This document shows, piece after piece, positions 25,793 to 34,844 of a DNA stretch of 64,000 nucleotides (its first letter is position 1; every line of letters begins with the position of its first letter). The stretch is from the NCBI GenBank assembly GCA_963730535.1, contig CAVSRU010000003.1:1-64000 (forward strand), in the 5' to 3' direction. The position numbers were made by a program, and so were the translations under genes. The DNA comes from DASSUW01 sp963730535. Lineage in GTDB: Bacteria > Actinomycetota > Thermoleophilia > Solirubrobacterales > Solirubrobacteraceae. The notes beneath the pieces were generated by a model. It was given only the letters and a program-made list of their open reading frames with translations, did no database searches and was not told where the DNA came from.

Positions 25793-26675
25793 CGCCGGCA
25801 CTCGACGTCGCCTCATCGTCAACGCGGACGGCTTCGGCTTCGCGCCGGGCGTGAACCGCGGGATCGAGAGAGCGGTCGCCGACGGGATCGTACGGAGCAC
25901 GAGCTGCGTCGTGAACTTCCCCGAGATCGAGGAGCTCCCCTCGTTCGTCTCGCGATGGCCGCACGTCAGCGTCGGCGTTCACTTCAATCTCTCGATCGGC
26001 CGTCCGATCACCGACCCCTCACGCGTCCCCACGCTGGTCGACGGGGAGGGGAGGTTCTGGGGCGCTCGATTCCCGCGCCGGGTGCTGTCGCGGGTGGTGT
26101 CTCGCGAAGACTTCCGCCGGGAGCTACACGCCCAGGTGCAGCGGATGGTCGACCTGGGGACGGTGCCGTCGCACTGGGACGGCCATCAGAACAAGCACCT
26201 CTACCCACCTTTCTTCCAGGAGGCGATCGCGGTTGCGGGCCAGAGCGGCATCCATCGGATGCGCGCGCCGAACCGCCATCTCGTCCCGGCGAGACGACAC
26301 GGCCGGTCGAGAACGCGCGCGCTGGGGCGTTACTACGCCACGCATCCCCGGCGCGTGCTGACCCACACGTATGGTCATGCGCTCGGCGCGCTGGCCCGCC
26401 ACCGCGGCATGCGGATGGCCGACCGGCTGATCTCCCCGGCGTATATTGGAGCGAACGCGAAGTGGGCGCTCGACACCTGGCTGTACATCATCGAGTCGCT
26501 TCCCGCAGGGACGAGCGAGATCTACTGTCATCCCGGCTTCGTCGACGACGCGCTGCGCGAGCGCGCAGCCTACGTGCAAGAGCGCGAGCTGGAAGTGGCG
26601 GTCCTCACCGCCGCGGAGCTCCAGCCGAAGCTCAGGGCGGCCGGCGTCGAATTGGCGTGCTTCCGCGACCTGTGA
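25776..26675 (+). CDS. ChbG/HpnK-family (YdjC-like) carbohydrate deacetylase
   Basis: 299 residues. Family blocks: LIVNADGFGFAPGVNRGIE with the metal-binding Asp, VGVHFNLSIGRPI with the catalytic His, SHWDGHQNKHLYPPFF, and SEIYCHPGFVD. These proteins deacetylate N-acetyl sugars such as chito-oligosaccharides or glycosyl lipids. Overlaps with both neighbours (17 bp and 4 bp) place it in the glycan operon, so it probably modifies the repeat unit. It is a second, unrelated deacetylase besides the NodB-type gene at 21985. Confidence 0.87.
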   Translation: MSSSADAGTRRRLIVNADGFGFAPGVNRGIERAVADGIVRSTSCVVNFPEIEELPSFVSRWPHVSVGVHFNLSIGRPITDPSRVPTLVDGEGRFWGARFPRRVLSRVVSREDFRRELHAQVQRMVDLGTVPSHWDGHQNKHLYPPFFQEAIAVAGQSGIHRMRAPNRHLVPARRHGRSRTRALGRYYATHPRRVLTHTYGHALGALARHRGMRMADRLISPAYIGANAKWALDTWLYIIESLPAGTSEIYCHPGFVDDALRERAAYVQERELEVAVLTAAELQPKLRAAGVELACFRDL

Positions 26676-27751
26676 GCGCAGCGAAGCCGCGCGGCGTACT
26701 CGTGCGAGCGGTCGGCGACGTGATGCTCGGACGGCGCGTCGGCGAGCAGATCGGCCGGTTCGGACCAGAGTTCGTCACAGCGCTGGTCGATGACCTGCTC
26801 GCGGAGGCGGATCTCGTGTGCGGGAACCTCGAAGCGCCGCTTGCAAGCGGTCGGCACGACTCGGCGTCGCTGCGAGCCGACCCGGCCGCGGTCGCCGCGC
26901 TCCGACGATTCGACATCGTCAGCGTCGCCAACAACCACATCCACGACTGCGGCGACGACGGCATCGACGCGACCCTGGCGACGCTGAGCGACGCTGGCAT
27001 CCGCTACATGGGCATCGGGGATAGCGAGGAAGAGGCGCTGCGACCCGTCGTCATGTCGGCGCGGGGTCTCCGCGTTGGGTTCATCGGATGCGTGAGTCGG
27101 GCGTTGGTTCCGCCGCGCCTCGCGCGCCATCGTCTCGGGGAGCTCGAGAGCGCCGTGCTGGACGAGGTCGTGGCCGCCGTCCGCGGCACGGTGGACGCCT
27201 TGATCCTCAACGTCCATGCGGGCAATGAGCACGTCCCGTTTCCGCCCCCATCACTGCGTGCCCGCGCCGTCGAGCTGTGCCGCGCGGGCGCGGACGTCGT
27301 CCTGACGCACCACCCGCACGTGGTAGGTGGGTTCGAGCGGGTCGGCGCCTCCCTGGTGTGGCACAGTCTCGGCGACTTCATCTTCGACGGGGAGACGGAG
27401 GCACGCCGGCACGGTGGCCTGCTCACGCTCGAGGTCGGCAAGCCAGGCCCGATCGCGTTCGACCTGACGGCGACTCGCATGACGGCCGAGCTGGCGGTGG
27501 CGCCGACGCCACCGGCGTTGGCCGCCCGGGTCCTCGCCGACGTCGATCGCGTCTCGCGCACGCTCGGCAAGCCGGGTTACGCCCGGCGCTATCCCTGGCG
27601 CTACCTCCGTGCGCTGGCCGCCGCGCAGGTCCAGTCGATCGGCGCCGCCCGTCGCCGTCATGGAACATCGGCGGCAGCAAAGCGAGCGGCCCGTCTCGTC
27701 CGCTACGCGCCGGCCCATGCGGCGAAGCTCGTGCGGGGGAGGTTCATGTGA
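26672..27751 (+). CDS. CapA-family protein (metallophosphatase-like, polyglutamate/capsule type)
   Basis: 359 residues from the GTG at 26672 (GTGA overlap with ChbG). CapA signature: VRAVGDVMLGRRVGEQI, CGNLEAPLAS, VSVANNHIHDCGDDG, ILNVHAGNEH, VVLTHHPHVVGGFE and WHSLGDFIF. This is a calcineurin-like domain found in poly-gamma-glutamate and capsule loci; in glycan loci its exact step is unknown. No signal peptide is obvious. The last 4 bp overlap the CapK-like gene. Confidence 0.9.
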   Translation: MSAAKPRGVLVRAVGDVMLGRRVGEQIGRFGPEFVTALVDDLLAEADLVCGNLEAPLASGRHDSASLRADPAAVAALRRFDIVSVANNHIHDCGDDGIDATLATLSDAGIRYMGIGDSEEEALRPVVMSARGLRVGFIGCVSRALVPPRLARHRLGELESAVLDEVVAAVRGTVDALILNVHAGNEHVPFPPPSLRARAVELCRAGADVVLTHHPHVVGGFERVGASLVWHSLGDFIFDGETEARRHGGLLTLEVGKPGPIAFDLTATRMTAELAVAPTPPALAARVLADVDRVSRTLGKPGYARRYPWRYLRALAAAQVQSIGAARRRHGTSAAAKRAARLVRYAPAHAAKLVRGRFM

Positions 27752-29134
27752 CGAACGGGGCAAGCCTCGCGTCTCGGGCCGTATTCGCGAGTCCCCAACT
27801 GCTCGCCACCCTGGCGGTCAACCTCTACGGATTGCGGCTGGCGATCCAGCGCTTCCGGCCGCCCTTCGCGGCGTGCCACGACTGGCTCGACCGGACGCAG
27901 TGGTGGGCACCGGACGAGATCGAGGCGTTCCAGAGCGCGCGCCTGTCGGCGATCCTCGCCGCCGCTCGCGAGCGAGTTCCGTACTACCGCTTCCTGACGG
28001 AGGCCGACTTCATTGACGGCCCGGCGTGGTCGACATCTGACCTTAGACGGCTTCCGCTGTTGACCAGGGAGAGGCTGCGCCAGGGCGGGGCGGCCCTGGT
28101 GAGCGAGGGCGCGGCAGCCCGCCGGCCGGTACGCGAGTGCTCGAGCGGCACGACAGGACAGCAGCTGGAGTTCCTCCTCCCGCGGCTGCTCGCTCATTCG
28201 CTCAGCTACGCCCTGCTGTATCGCTTCTACGGCTGGGCGGGCGTCCGCGTCGGCGATCGACGGGTCACCTTGGGCGGTCGGGTGCTCCCGGGCCGGCGCC
28301 CGTACTGGGTCCACAACCGGGCCGAGAACCAGCTCCTTCTCGCCGTTGCACACCTGAACGAGGACACGGTCGACGCCTACATCGGGCGCATGCGGTCGTT
28401 CGCGCCGGTGTTCGTCGCTGCACATCCGAGTGCCGCGGCGTTCATCGCCTCCCGACTGCGTCAGAGACACGAGACACTAGCCGTCCGTGCCGTCTTCACT
28501 ACCGGCGAGACGCTGGACCCCGTCCAACGAGAGGACATCGAGCGTGGCTTCAGGTGTGAGGTTTTCGAGTCGTACGGGATGACCGAGAGCGTCGTCGCGG
28601 CGTTCGAATGCGAGGCGCACCGAGGGGTTCCATGACGCCGTCGAGCTCGGGGTCACGGAGCTCCTTCCGCATTCGCGGGAGCTACGAGCCGTCGTGGGGA
28701 CGTCACTGTGGAACGACGTCATGCCGTTCATCCGCTACTCGACCGGCGACCTCGTCGAGCCTGCCGAGTCGCCGCACTGCCCGTGCGGGCGCGGCCTTCC
28801 CCTCCGATTTCGGCGCGTCGTCGGGCGCCACGACGACGTCTTGCGCACCCCCGACGGTCGGACGGTCATCCCCGTCGCCGTGAGGACACTGGTCAAGCCG
28901 CATCTCGACCCCTTCGAGACGTACCAGGTGCAGCAGCTCGACCGGCGGTCATACCGGCTCCTGCTCGCGGGCGCAGGCGGACGGCAGCCCGTGCTCACCC
29001 CGAGCCGCGCGCATGCGCTCGATTCCGCGCTCCGCGAAGTGTTGGGAGGCGACGCCCGCCTGAGGATCGACCCGGTCGAGGCTATCGAGACCACGAGCCT
29101 CAAGGCGCGGACCGTCGTCAACCTCAGCGACTGA
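27748..29134 (+). pseudogene. CapK/PaaK-like adenylate-forming ligase, one frameshift in a G run
   Basis: The GTG at 27748 overlaps CapA. The N-terminal part (about 290 residues) contains VRECSSGTTGQQLEF, the nucleotide-binding motif of phenylacetate-CoA ligase relatives, and VFESYGMTESVVAAFECEA. The frame then stops at 28633, but removing one G from the GGGG run at 28624-28627 continues as RGFHDAVELGVTELL into the C-terminal domain (VMPFIRYSTGDLVE; VVGRHDDVLRTPDGRTV) to the stop at 29132. Both halves are well conserved, so this is a single recent indel or a base-calling error. CapK-type proteins in capsule clusters are thought to activate a small acid for glycan decoration. Confidence 0.75.
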
Positions 29135-29255
29135 GCCCTCGGCGTGAGCAACTTGACGCCGTCTCGCGTCGCAACGAACATGGGCTGGTGTCGAGGGGTC
29201 GGTCGCCGGACGCACGCATTCGGCCTGCCGCCGGTGTCCTACGGCGGGTGACATC

Positions 29256-30614
29256 GTGACGACGTGGATTGCGCAGCGACCGTTCGCCGGCCGGCCAGGT
29301 CTCCCGGCGACCCTCGCGGTCAGCGCGGCAGCCGCTGCGCTGGCGGCCGGTGCGGCGGTGGCGATCGGCACGGCGGCGCTGGCGATCCCGCTGGCGCTGG
29401 CCGCATGCGTCTTCCTCGTCCGCGAGCGCCTGGCGCTGCTGACGCTCTTCCTGTACGTCGGCCTCTTCAAGGAGCAGGCGGTCTTGGAGGCGTTTCCGTT
29501 CGACATCACGTTGGGTCTCGGGCTGCTGCTCGCCGGGGTTTGCTTCGTCAGGTGGGCGTCTCGTCGAGCGCACAGCATCCCGATCGGGCTGGTCGCCCCG
29601 ATGACCCTCATCGGGCTCATGCTCGTCATCAGCCTCAGCTGGACGCCGTCGCCCGACTACGGGAGCGACAAGGCCGCGAGGTTCCTCACGTTGACGGTGC
29701 TCGCCACCGTCGCGCCGTTCTTCCTGATCGACGGGGAACGTGACGTGCGTCGGTTCCTCGCGTGGCTGGTCGCCGTTGCGGTTGTCGCCGGGGCCATCAC
29801 GCTGGTCAACCCGCCCGCGGAGGGAGATCGGCTCACCATCGGCTCCGCGGGCAACACGATCGGCGTCTCCCAGCTCCTATGCACGGCAGCGGTGATCTTG
29901 CTGGTCGGTGCGCTCACGGACCTGGTGCGGCGGCGCAGCTGGGCGGTCGTTGTCGCCCTTGGGCTCATCGGCATCGCAGCAGCCGTCGGCTCGCGGGGAC
30001 CGATCCTGGGCCTGGTGCTCGCGCTCGCGGCCACGGGGGCCCTGTGGCTCGCTCGGGTGCCCCGCAAGGTGCTGCCGGTCCTCGTCGTGGTCGTGCTCGG
30101 CGTAGCCCTGCTGCCGTTCGTGTCACTACCGGAGACCTCGGCGGAGCGGCTCGGCGGGGCCGTGCGCGATCCCGTCGGCGTCCTGCAGTCCAATGCTCGC
30201 TACACCACATTCGGGCAGGCGATCGAGTTGATCGAGGACGATCCTCTGGTCGGCATCGGCGCGGGCGGGTTCCAGAGCGTCGGCGCGCTGGTCTACCCGC
30301 CTGAGGACTACCCCCACAACCTCTTTCTCGAGGTGTGGTCCGAGCTCGGACTCGCGGCAGTCCTCGTGCTCATCGCCTCCATCGTGGCCGTCCTTGCCGA
30401 GATCTGGCGAGGCACGTGGCGGGCCTCGCCAGGGCCAGAGGGCCGCCTCCGGTACGTGGTCAGCGCCGTGCTGGTCTTCACCTTGCTAGCTGCACAGGTC
30501 AGCGGCGACGTCAACGAGAACCGCGCGTTCTGGACCAGCTTCGGACTGGCCTGGCTGATCGTGCAGTACGGGGTCTCGGTTGATCGGAGGGAGCGTGATA
30601 ACGGTTACACCTAG
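29256..30614 (+). CDS. O-antigen ligase/polymerase-family membrane protein (Wzy-like)
   Basis: 452 residues with ten or more hydrophobic segments, from a GTG start. The large extracellular loop carries the family signature: TTFGQAIELIEDDPLVGIGA, GGFQSVGALVYPPEDYPHNL with the conserved HN, and FLEVWSELGLAAVLVLIA. It either polymerises repeat units (Wzy) or ligates polymer to an acceptor (WaaL); in a monoderm the polymerase role is more likely. It lies between the CapK-like gene and the chain-length regulator. Confidence 0.87.
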   Translation: MTTWIAQRPFAGRPGLPATLAVSAAAAALAAGAAVAIGTAALAIPLALAACVFLVRERLALLTLFLYVGLFKEQAVLEAFPFDITLGLGLLLAGVCFVRWASRRAHSIPIGLVAPMTLIGLMLVISLSWTPSPDYGSDKAARFLTLTVLATVAPFFLIDGERDVRRFLAWLVAVAVVAGAITLVNPPAEGDRLTIGSAGNTIGVSQLLCTAAVILLVGALTDLVRRRSWAVVVALGLIGIAAAVGSRGPILGLVLALAATGALWLARVPRKVLPVLVVVVLGVALLPFVSLPETSAERLGGAVRDPVGVLQSNARYTTFGQAIELIEDDPLVGIGAGGFQSVGALVYPPEDYPHNLFLEVWSELGLAAVLVLIASIVAVLAEIWRGTWRASPGPEGRLRYVVSAVLVFTLLAAQVSGDVNENRAFWTSFGLAWLIVQYGVSVDRRERDNGYT

Positions 30615-30620
30615 CCACGT

Positions 30621-32432
30621 ATGCTCTCGGTGCCAATGAGCGGCTATCTGGGTATGGATCTCCCGCGGTTCCTCGCGCTGCTTCGGGAGCGCCGGCGGCT
30701 GATCGCGGTGATCGTGTTCACGGCGGTACTGCTTGCGCTCGTGCTGTCGCTCGCCCAGTCCGATCGGTACACGGCGAGCGCCGACCTGCTGTTCGGCCGG
30801 ACGACGAACGCGGATGCGATCGTCGCGGGCGGCACGACCGACACCGGGGAGCTTCCTGAGAGGGCGGCCGCCACGAACCTCGCGCTCGCTTCGCTGGACA
30901 CGGTGGCCGCCCGCGTCGCGCGGCGGTTCGAAGGGGTCACGGTGGGTCAGCTCAAGGATGCGGTCTCGATCGAGGCCGCGGGCGATTCGGACGTGGTGAC
31001 GGTCACGGCGGAGTGGGGCTCGCCGACGCACGCCGCGGCGGTCGCCAACGCGTTCGCCAGGGAGATCGCCGCCTTTCGGCGCGACAGCGCGCGCCGTGAG
31101 ATCCAGCGTGCCATCGATGCCCTGACGACCACGCTGCCGGCGCAGTCGGACGGCACCGGCGCCGCCGGAGAGCCATCGGAGGCCACCCGGGCTGTCCGGG
31201 AGAGACTGGCCCAGCTCGAGGCGCTCAAGGCACTGCAGACAGGCAATGTGCAGGTCGTCGAGGAGGCGACCGTACCCGAGAACCGCAGCTCGCCCACGCC
31301 GCTGCGCAACGCGCTGATCGCGGCTCTGGTAGCGCTGCTGCTGGCCGTCTTCGTGGTGATCCTGCTCGCCCGCTTCGACGATCGCGTCAGCGAGGAGGAG
31401 GAGCTGACCGCTCTCATGGGTCTGTCCGTCCTGACGAGAATCCCGCGGGTCGGGAACCCGGAGCGGCTGCAGAGGGTTTGGGCTGGGCATGAGGAGGAGC
31501 CGGTCTTCTCGGAGGCGTTTGAGTTCCTGCGCCTGAACCTCGAGCTGGTGGGCCATGACAGCGACAGCGTCGTGGTCGCGGTGACCAGTCCCGCCGCCGA
31601 CGACGGCAAGACCACCGTGGCGGCCGGCCTCGCACACTCACTCGCCGCGAGCGGAGCCGAGATCGTGGCCGTCGACCTCGACCTGCGCAAGCCCGATCTG
31701 CACAGGTACTTCGACCTGCACCGCAGGCCTGAGACCGGCGTGTTGGATGCCCTGCTGGAATCGGGCTACGCCGAGAACGGGAGCGCCGCGGCGCCGTCCG
31801 AGCTCGCGCAAGAGGAACCTGAAGCTCCCATAGAGCCTGAGCCTGAGGCCGAGCCCGGGTTGGCGCGGGGACGACGGGTCCACGCGCAGGAGGACATCGA
31901 GACCGCTCTGGTCGCGCTTGCGCGATCCAAGGGTCACGCTCGGCGGGCCGCCCGGGCGCTGAAGGCGACCGGCCACAACATCCCGGAGTCGACGTTGCGC
32001 CGCTGGAAGGACGCCCACGCGGAGCTCTACGAGAAGATCCGTGCCGAGCGCAGGCACGGCATCATCGCCGGGCCGCATCTACGGCTGCTGGCGGGCGAAA
32101 ACCATCCGCAGATGTCCACCGGCCTCGTCGCGCGGGCGCGCCTGCAGCAGATGTTCGACGATCTCAGGCAGCATGCGGACTACGTCGTCGTCGACACGGT
32201 TCCGGTCTCCACGGTCGCCGATGCGTCGGCGGTGGCCGCTGCCGCGGACGGCGTCATCCTCGTCGTGGATCTCAACCAGGCCAGACGACGGGATCTACTG
32301 GCGGCCAAGAAGCAGCTTGCGCACGCGCGCGCCAAGGTGTTCGGGATGGTGGTGAACCGCGCCGCCGTCGATCTCCCGGCCTACCACGCGCACGACGACG
32401 ACGGCAAGACCGAACGCGCGCTCGGTTTCTAG
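30621..32432 (+). CDS. Wzz/BY-kinase chain-length regulator with an inserted helix-turn-helix-like segment
   Basis: 603 residues. Two membrane helices (about 27-45 and 231-249) bracket an extracellular Wzz-like domain. The cytoplasmic kinase has Walker A (PAADDGKTT, about 324-332), A' (VDLDLRKP, 351-358) and Walker B (YVVVD, 521-525). Between A' and B lies an extra segment of about 95 residues (383-478): an acidic-Pro spacer (EPEAPIEPEPEAEPG), then EDIETALVALARSKGHARRA, ARALKATG and PESTLRRWKDAHAELYEKI, which reads like a Psq/terminase-type helix-turn-helix. The C-terminus has only one tyrosine (DLPAYHAH), not the usual cluster. It should control polymer length. The insert is unusual and its role is unknown. 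Confidence 0.85.
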   Translation: MLSVPMSGYLGMDLPRFLALLRERRRLIAVIVFTAVLLALVLSLAQSDRYTASADLLFGRTTNADAIVAGGTTDTGELPERAAATNLALASLDTVAARVARRFEGVTVGQLKDAVSIEAAGDSDVVTVTAEWGSPTHAAAVANAFAREIAAFRRDSARREIQRAIDALTTTLPAQSDGTGAAGEPSEATRAVRERLAQLEALKALQTGNVQVVEEATVPENRSSPTPLRNALIAALVALLLAVFVVILLARFDDRVSEEEELTALMGLSVLTRIPRVGNPERLQRVWAGHEEEPVFSEAFEFLRLNLELVGHDSDSVVVAVTSPAADDGKTTVAAGLAHSLAASGAEIVAVDLDLRKPDLHRYFDLHRRPETGVLDALLESGYAENGSAAAPSELAQEEPEAPIEPEPEAEPGLARGRRVHAQEDIETALVALARSKGHARRAARALKATGHNIPESTLRRWKDAHAELYEKIRAERRHGIIAGPHLRLLAGENHPQMSTGLVARARLQQMFDDLRQHADYVVVDTVPVSTVADASAVAAAADGVILVVDLNQARRRDLLAAKKQLAHARAKVFGMVVNRAAVDLPAYHAHDDDGKTERALGF

Positions 32433-32461
32433 AGGACCCAGGGGCCCGGGGGCATCGGTCC

Positions 32462-33523
32462 GTGTCAGCGGTCGCCATGGCAGTCGTGATGGGCGACGTG
32501 GACATGGTCCGGGCACTCGGCCTCGCCGGCATCTCGAGCGCCTACCTCGGACCTCCCGAGTATTCCGCTCGCTTCTCCCGGCACGTCCGCGTGGTCCTGC
32601 CCTGGATCGACGAGTGGCAGCGCCAGGAGGAGATCGTGACCACCCTGCTTGGGTACGCCGGCACTCAGCGCGATCCGCCGGTGCTCTACCCGCAGACGGA
32701 CGCGGCCGTTCTACTCACCTCGCGGTACCGAGACGAGCTGCGGCGGGCGTTTCGCTTCATCCTGGCGGATGCCGAGCTGATCGAGCAGCTCGTCGACAAG
32801 GCCCGCTTCCAGCTTCTCGCGGAACGCTACGGCCTCCCGGTCCCGCCCGCGCAGCGGCTACGCCCGTCGCTCGAACGCGCCGCCCCTGATCTGGAGGTGC
32901 CGTTCCCGGTGATCGTCAAACCGGTTCAGCGGGGAGGCGACTGGACGGCGACGGGTGAACTCGGGAAGGCCTTGCGCGTGCGCACGCAGGATGACTGGCA
33001 CGCGGTCTGGCCGCGGCTGGCCTCGCTTCGCTCGGAGCTGCTCGTCCAGCGACTCGTCCCCGGGCCCGAAAGCGCGATTGAGAGCTTCCACGCGTACATC
33101 AACGCAGACGGTGATCTCGCGGGCGAGTTCACCGGGCGCAAGATCCGCACGTTCCCACCGCACTACGGCTACAGCTCGGCGGTCGAGATCGTCGACCTGC
33201 CGGACGTCGCGGATCTGGGCCGCCACGTTCTCGCCACGCTGGACATGCGCGGCGTCGCGAAGGTGGATTTCAAGCGGGACGATCGCGGCCGCTTGCATCT
33301 GCTCGAGATCAATCCGCGATTCAATCTCTGGCATCACCCCGCCGCGGTGGCAGGCGTCAACCTGCCGGCGCTCGTCCATTCCGATCTCAGCGGGTGCGCC
33401 TGCCCGCCGGGCCGGCGCCCCACCCGAAACGTGACGTGGTGTGCGCCGCTCCTGGACGTACGGGCCGCGTACATGGACGGTATGTCGCTCGCGGGTCTGG
33501 CTTCGGTGGGCGAGCCGCTGTGA
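32462..33523 (+). CDS. ATP-grasp-family ligase
   Basis: 353 residues. ATP-grasp blocks: DKARFQLLAERYGLPVPPAQ, FPVIVKPVQRGGDW with the ATP-binding Lys, LLVQRLVPGPESAIESFHAY, and VDFKRDDRGRLHLLEINPRF with the metal-binding Glu-Asn. It would couple an acid to an amine or carry out a similar ligation on a surface component. In the next frame directly after the stop, a stretch ending at 33653 (LSRDDPLPFLRGTLW) looks like the usual C-terminal tail of this family, so a late frameshift near 33515 is possible and the true protein may be about 40 residues longer. It starts 30 bp after the BY-kinase. Confidence 0.82.
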   Translation: MSAVAMAVVMGDVDMVRALGLAGISSAYLGPPEYSARFSRHVRVVLPWIDEWQRQEEIVTTLLGYAGTQRDPPVLYPQTDAAVLLTSRYRDELRRAFRFILADAELIEQLVDKARFQLLAERYGLPVPPAQRLRPSLERAAPDLEVPFPVIVKPVQRGGDWTATGELGKALRVRTQDDWHAVWPRLASLRSELLVQRLVPGPESAIESFHAYINADGDLAGEFTGRKIRTFPPHYGYSSAVEIVDLPDVADLGRHVLATLDMRGVAKVDFKRDDRGRLHLLEINPRFNLWHHPAAVAGVNLPALVHSDLSGCACPPGRRPTRNVTWCAPLLDVRAAYMDGMSLAGLASVGEPL

Positions 33524-33789
33524 GGCCGTATCGGGACTGTCCCGTGACGACCCTCTGCCGTTCCTGCGCGGGACGCTGTGGGGCGCGATACGGCGCCGTC
33601 TACCGCGACCAGCCGGGGTTCGACGTCGCATCGGAGCCCGCGACGCGCACTGAGCGGAGTCGGGACGGAAGCGCAGGCGCGGGTCCGATCTTGGCGCGCG
33701 CGACTCACGACAGGGGCCGCGGAAAGGAGTACGCTCGTGTTTCGCTCGTACAGTCGCCTTGGAAGATGGCGGCTGGGGATTCGAGGAGC

Positions 33790-34786
33790 ATGGTCAGGTT
33801 CTTAGCGCTCATGCTGGCTGTCACCGTGATCGGCACGGGGCCGGCGTTTGCGCAGACGCCCGCGGCGCCGACCGATGCAGCGCTGGAGAGAGGGGCGGGC
33901 GATCCCAAGACGGGCACCGAGCCGAAGGCGCAAGAGCCGCAGGCCGATAAGCCCCCGCGACCCGAGAAGCCCGCGAAGCCCGACGACGGGTCGGTGGCTT
34001 ACAAGCCGCCGAAGGTCGAGAAGCCGCCGAAGGCCGAGAAGCCGCCGAAGGCCGAGAAGCCGACCGGCGAAGGTCGAGAAGCCGGCGAAGGTCGAGAGAC
34101 CGGCGAAGGTCGAGAAGCCGCCGAAGGTCGACAAGCCGCCGGAGGTCCGAACGCCGCCGAAGGTCGACGCGCCGCCAGCGCCCGGAGCGCCGGAGCTGAC
34201 CCCGCACGGGGCGCTCGGGAAGCGGGAGACGCCGACCCAGGACCACCCGACTCCGACACAGTCCGGCCGGAAGCCGGACGGGCCTACGCGCGCGGGGGGC
34301 GGCGTGCCGGGCGCCAAGCCGAACGAGCCAGTGATGCAGAGCCACTCCGGAGTTGCGCAGGCCGGTTCACCGCAGCCGGAGGGCCAGCCGTCCAGTCCCG
34401 GCGCCGGGACGCTCGAACGCGCGCCGACCGCCGCAGCGGCGAGCCCCGCCGATGCCGGCGGCGCCACCCCGATCGCGTCACGAGTCGCCACGGCAACGCC
34501 AAGACGTGCGCTTCAGCTGGCTGACGACCGAGTCGCCGCGGCGCTTGGCGGCACGATGAACCGTCGCGAGTCCGCGGTGGTGACGACCCTCAGCGCCCCT
34601 GCGCGCTACGACCTCACGCTGCTGCTGATCGCCTTCCTGCTCGGCACCATGTACGCGGCCGGCCTGCGCGCCCTGTTCGCGCACGACATCTGGCGTCGCG
34701 CCCCACCCACGTGGTGGCGGCGACAGCCGCCACGCGCCGCCGCGCTTGAGACACGACGGCGGGCGCGTGCGTCCCCGCCACGCTGA
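33790..34786 (+). pseudogene. Lys/Pro-repeat secreted protein with C-terminal anchor, broken by a 4-bp insertion in its repeat
   Basis: Start ATG at 33790 with GAGGAG upstream; signal peptide FLALMLAVTVIGTGPAFA. A spacer leads to hexapeptide repeats (KPPKVE, KPPKAE), encoded by 18-bp DNA units at 34003-34168. Unit 4 carries four extra bases, shifting the frame; the continuing frame gives KPAKVE, RPAKVE, KPPKVD and runs to a C-terminal membrane helix (YDLTLLLIAFLLGTMYAAG) and stop at 34784. Layout and composition mirror the gene at 14346-15456. It is the last gene of the glycan cluster before the terminator. A wall-spanning role is inferred. Confidence 0.68.
34003..34168 (+). repeat. 18-bp tandem repeat, nine units, one with a 4-bp insertion
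   Basis: Consensus AAGCCGCCGAAGGTCGAG. Units 1-3 (34003-34056) are regular, unit 4 (34057-34078) is 22 bp because of an ACCG insertion, and units 5-9 (34079-34168) are regular but more diverged. Each unit encodes KPPKVE or a variant. Confidence 0.88.
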
Positions 34787-34812
34787 GGCATCGCCGCGAT
34801 CTAGGCCATGTG

Positions 34813-34844
34813 GAGAAGAACCCCCGCCTGCGGGGGTTCTTCTC
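34813..34844 (+). terminator. Perfect 14-bp hairpin terminator
   Basis: GAGAAGAACCCCCG pairs with CGGGGGTTCTTCTC around the loop CCTG, 27 bp after the stop of the repeat protein. The 3' arm supplies a T-rich stretch. It closes the polysaccharide cluster. Confidence 0.85.

Noticed and set aside
34003..34168. A CRISPR-like array
   Set aside because: The repeat is an uninterrupted 18-bp coding tandem repeat without spacers.
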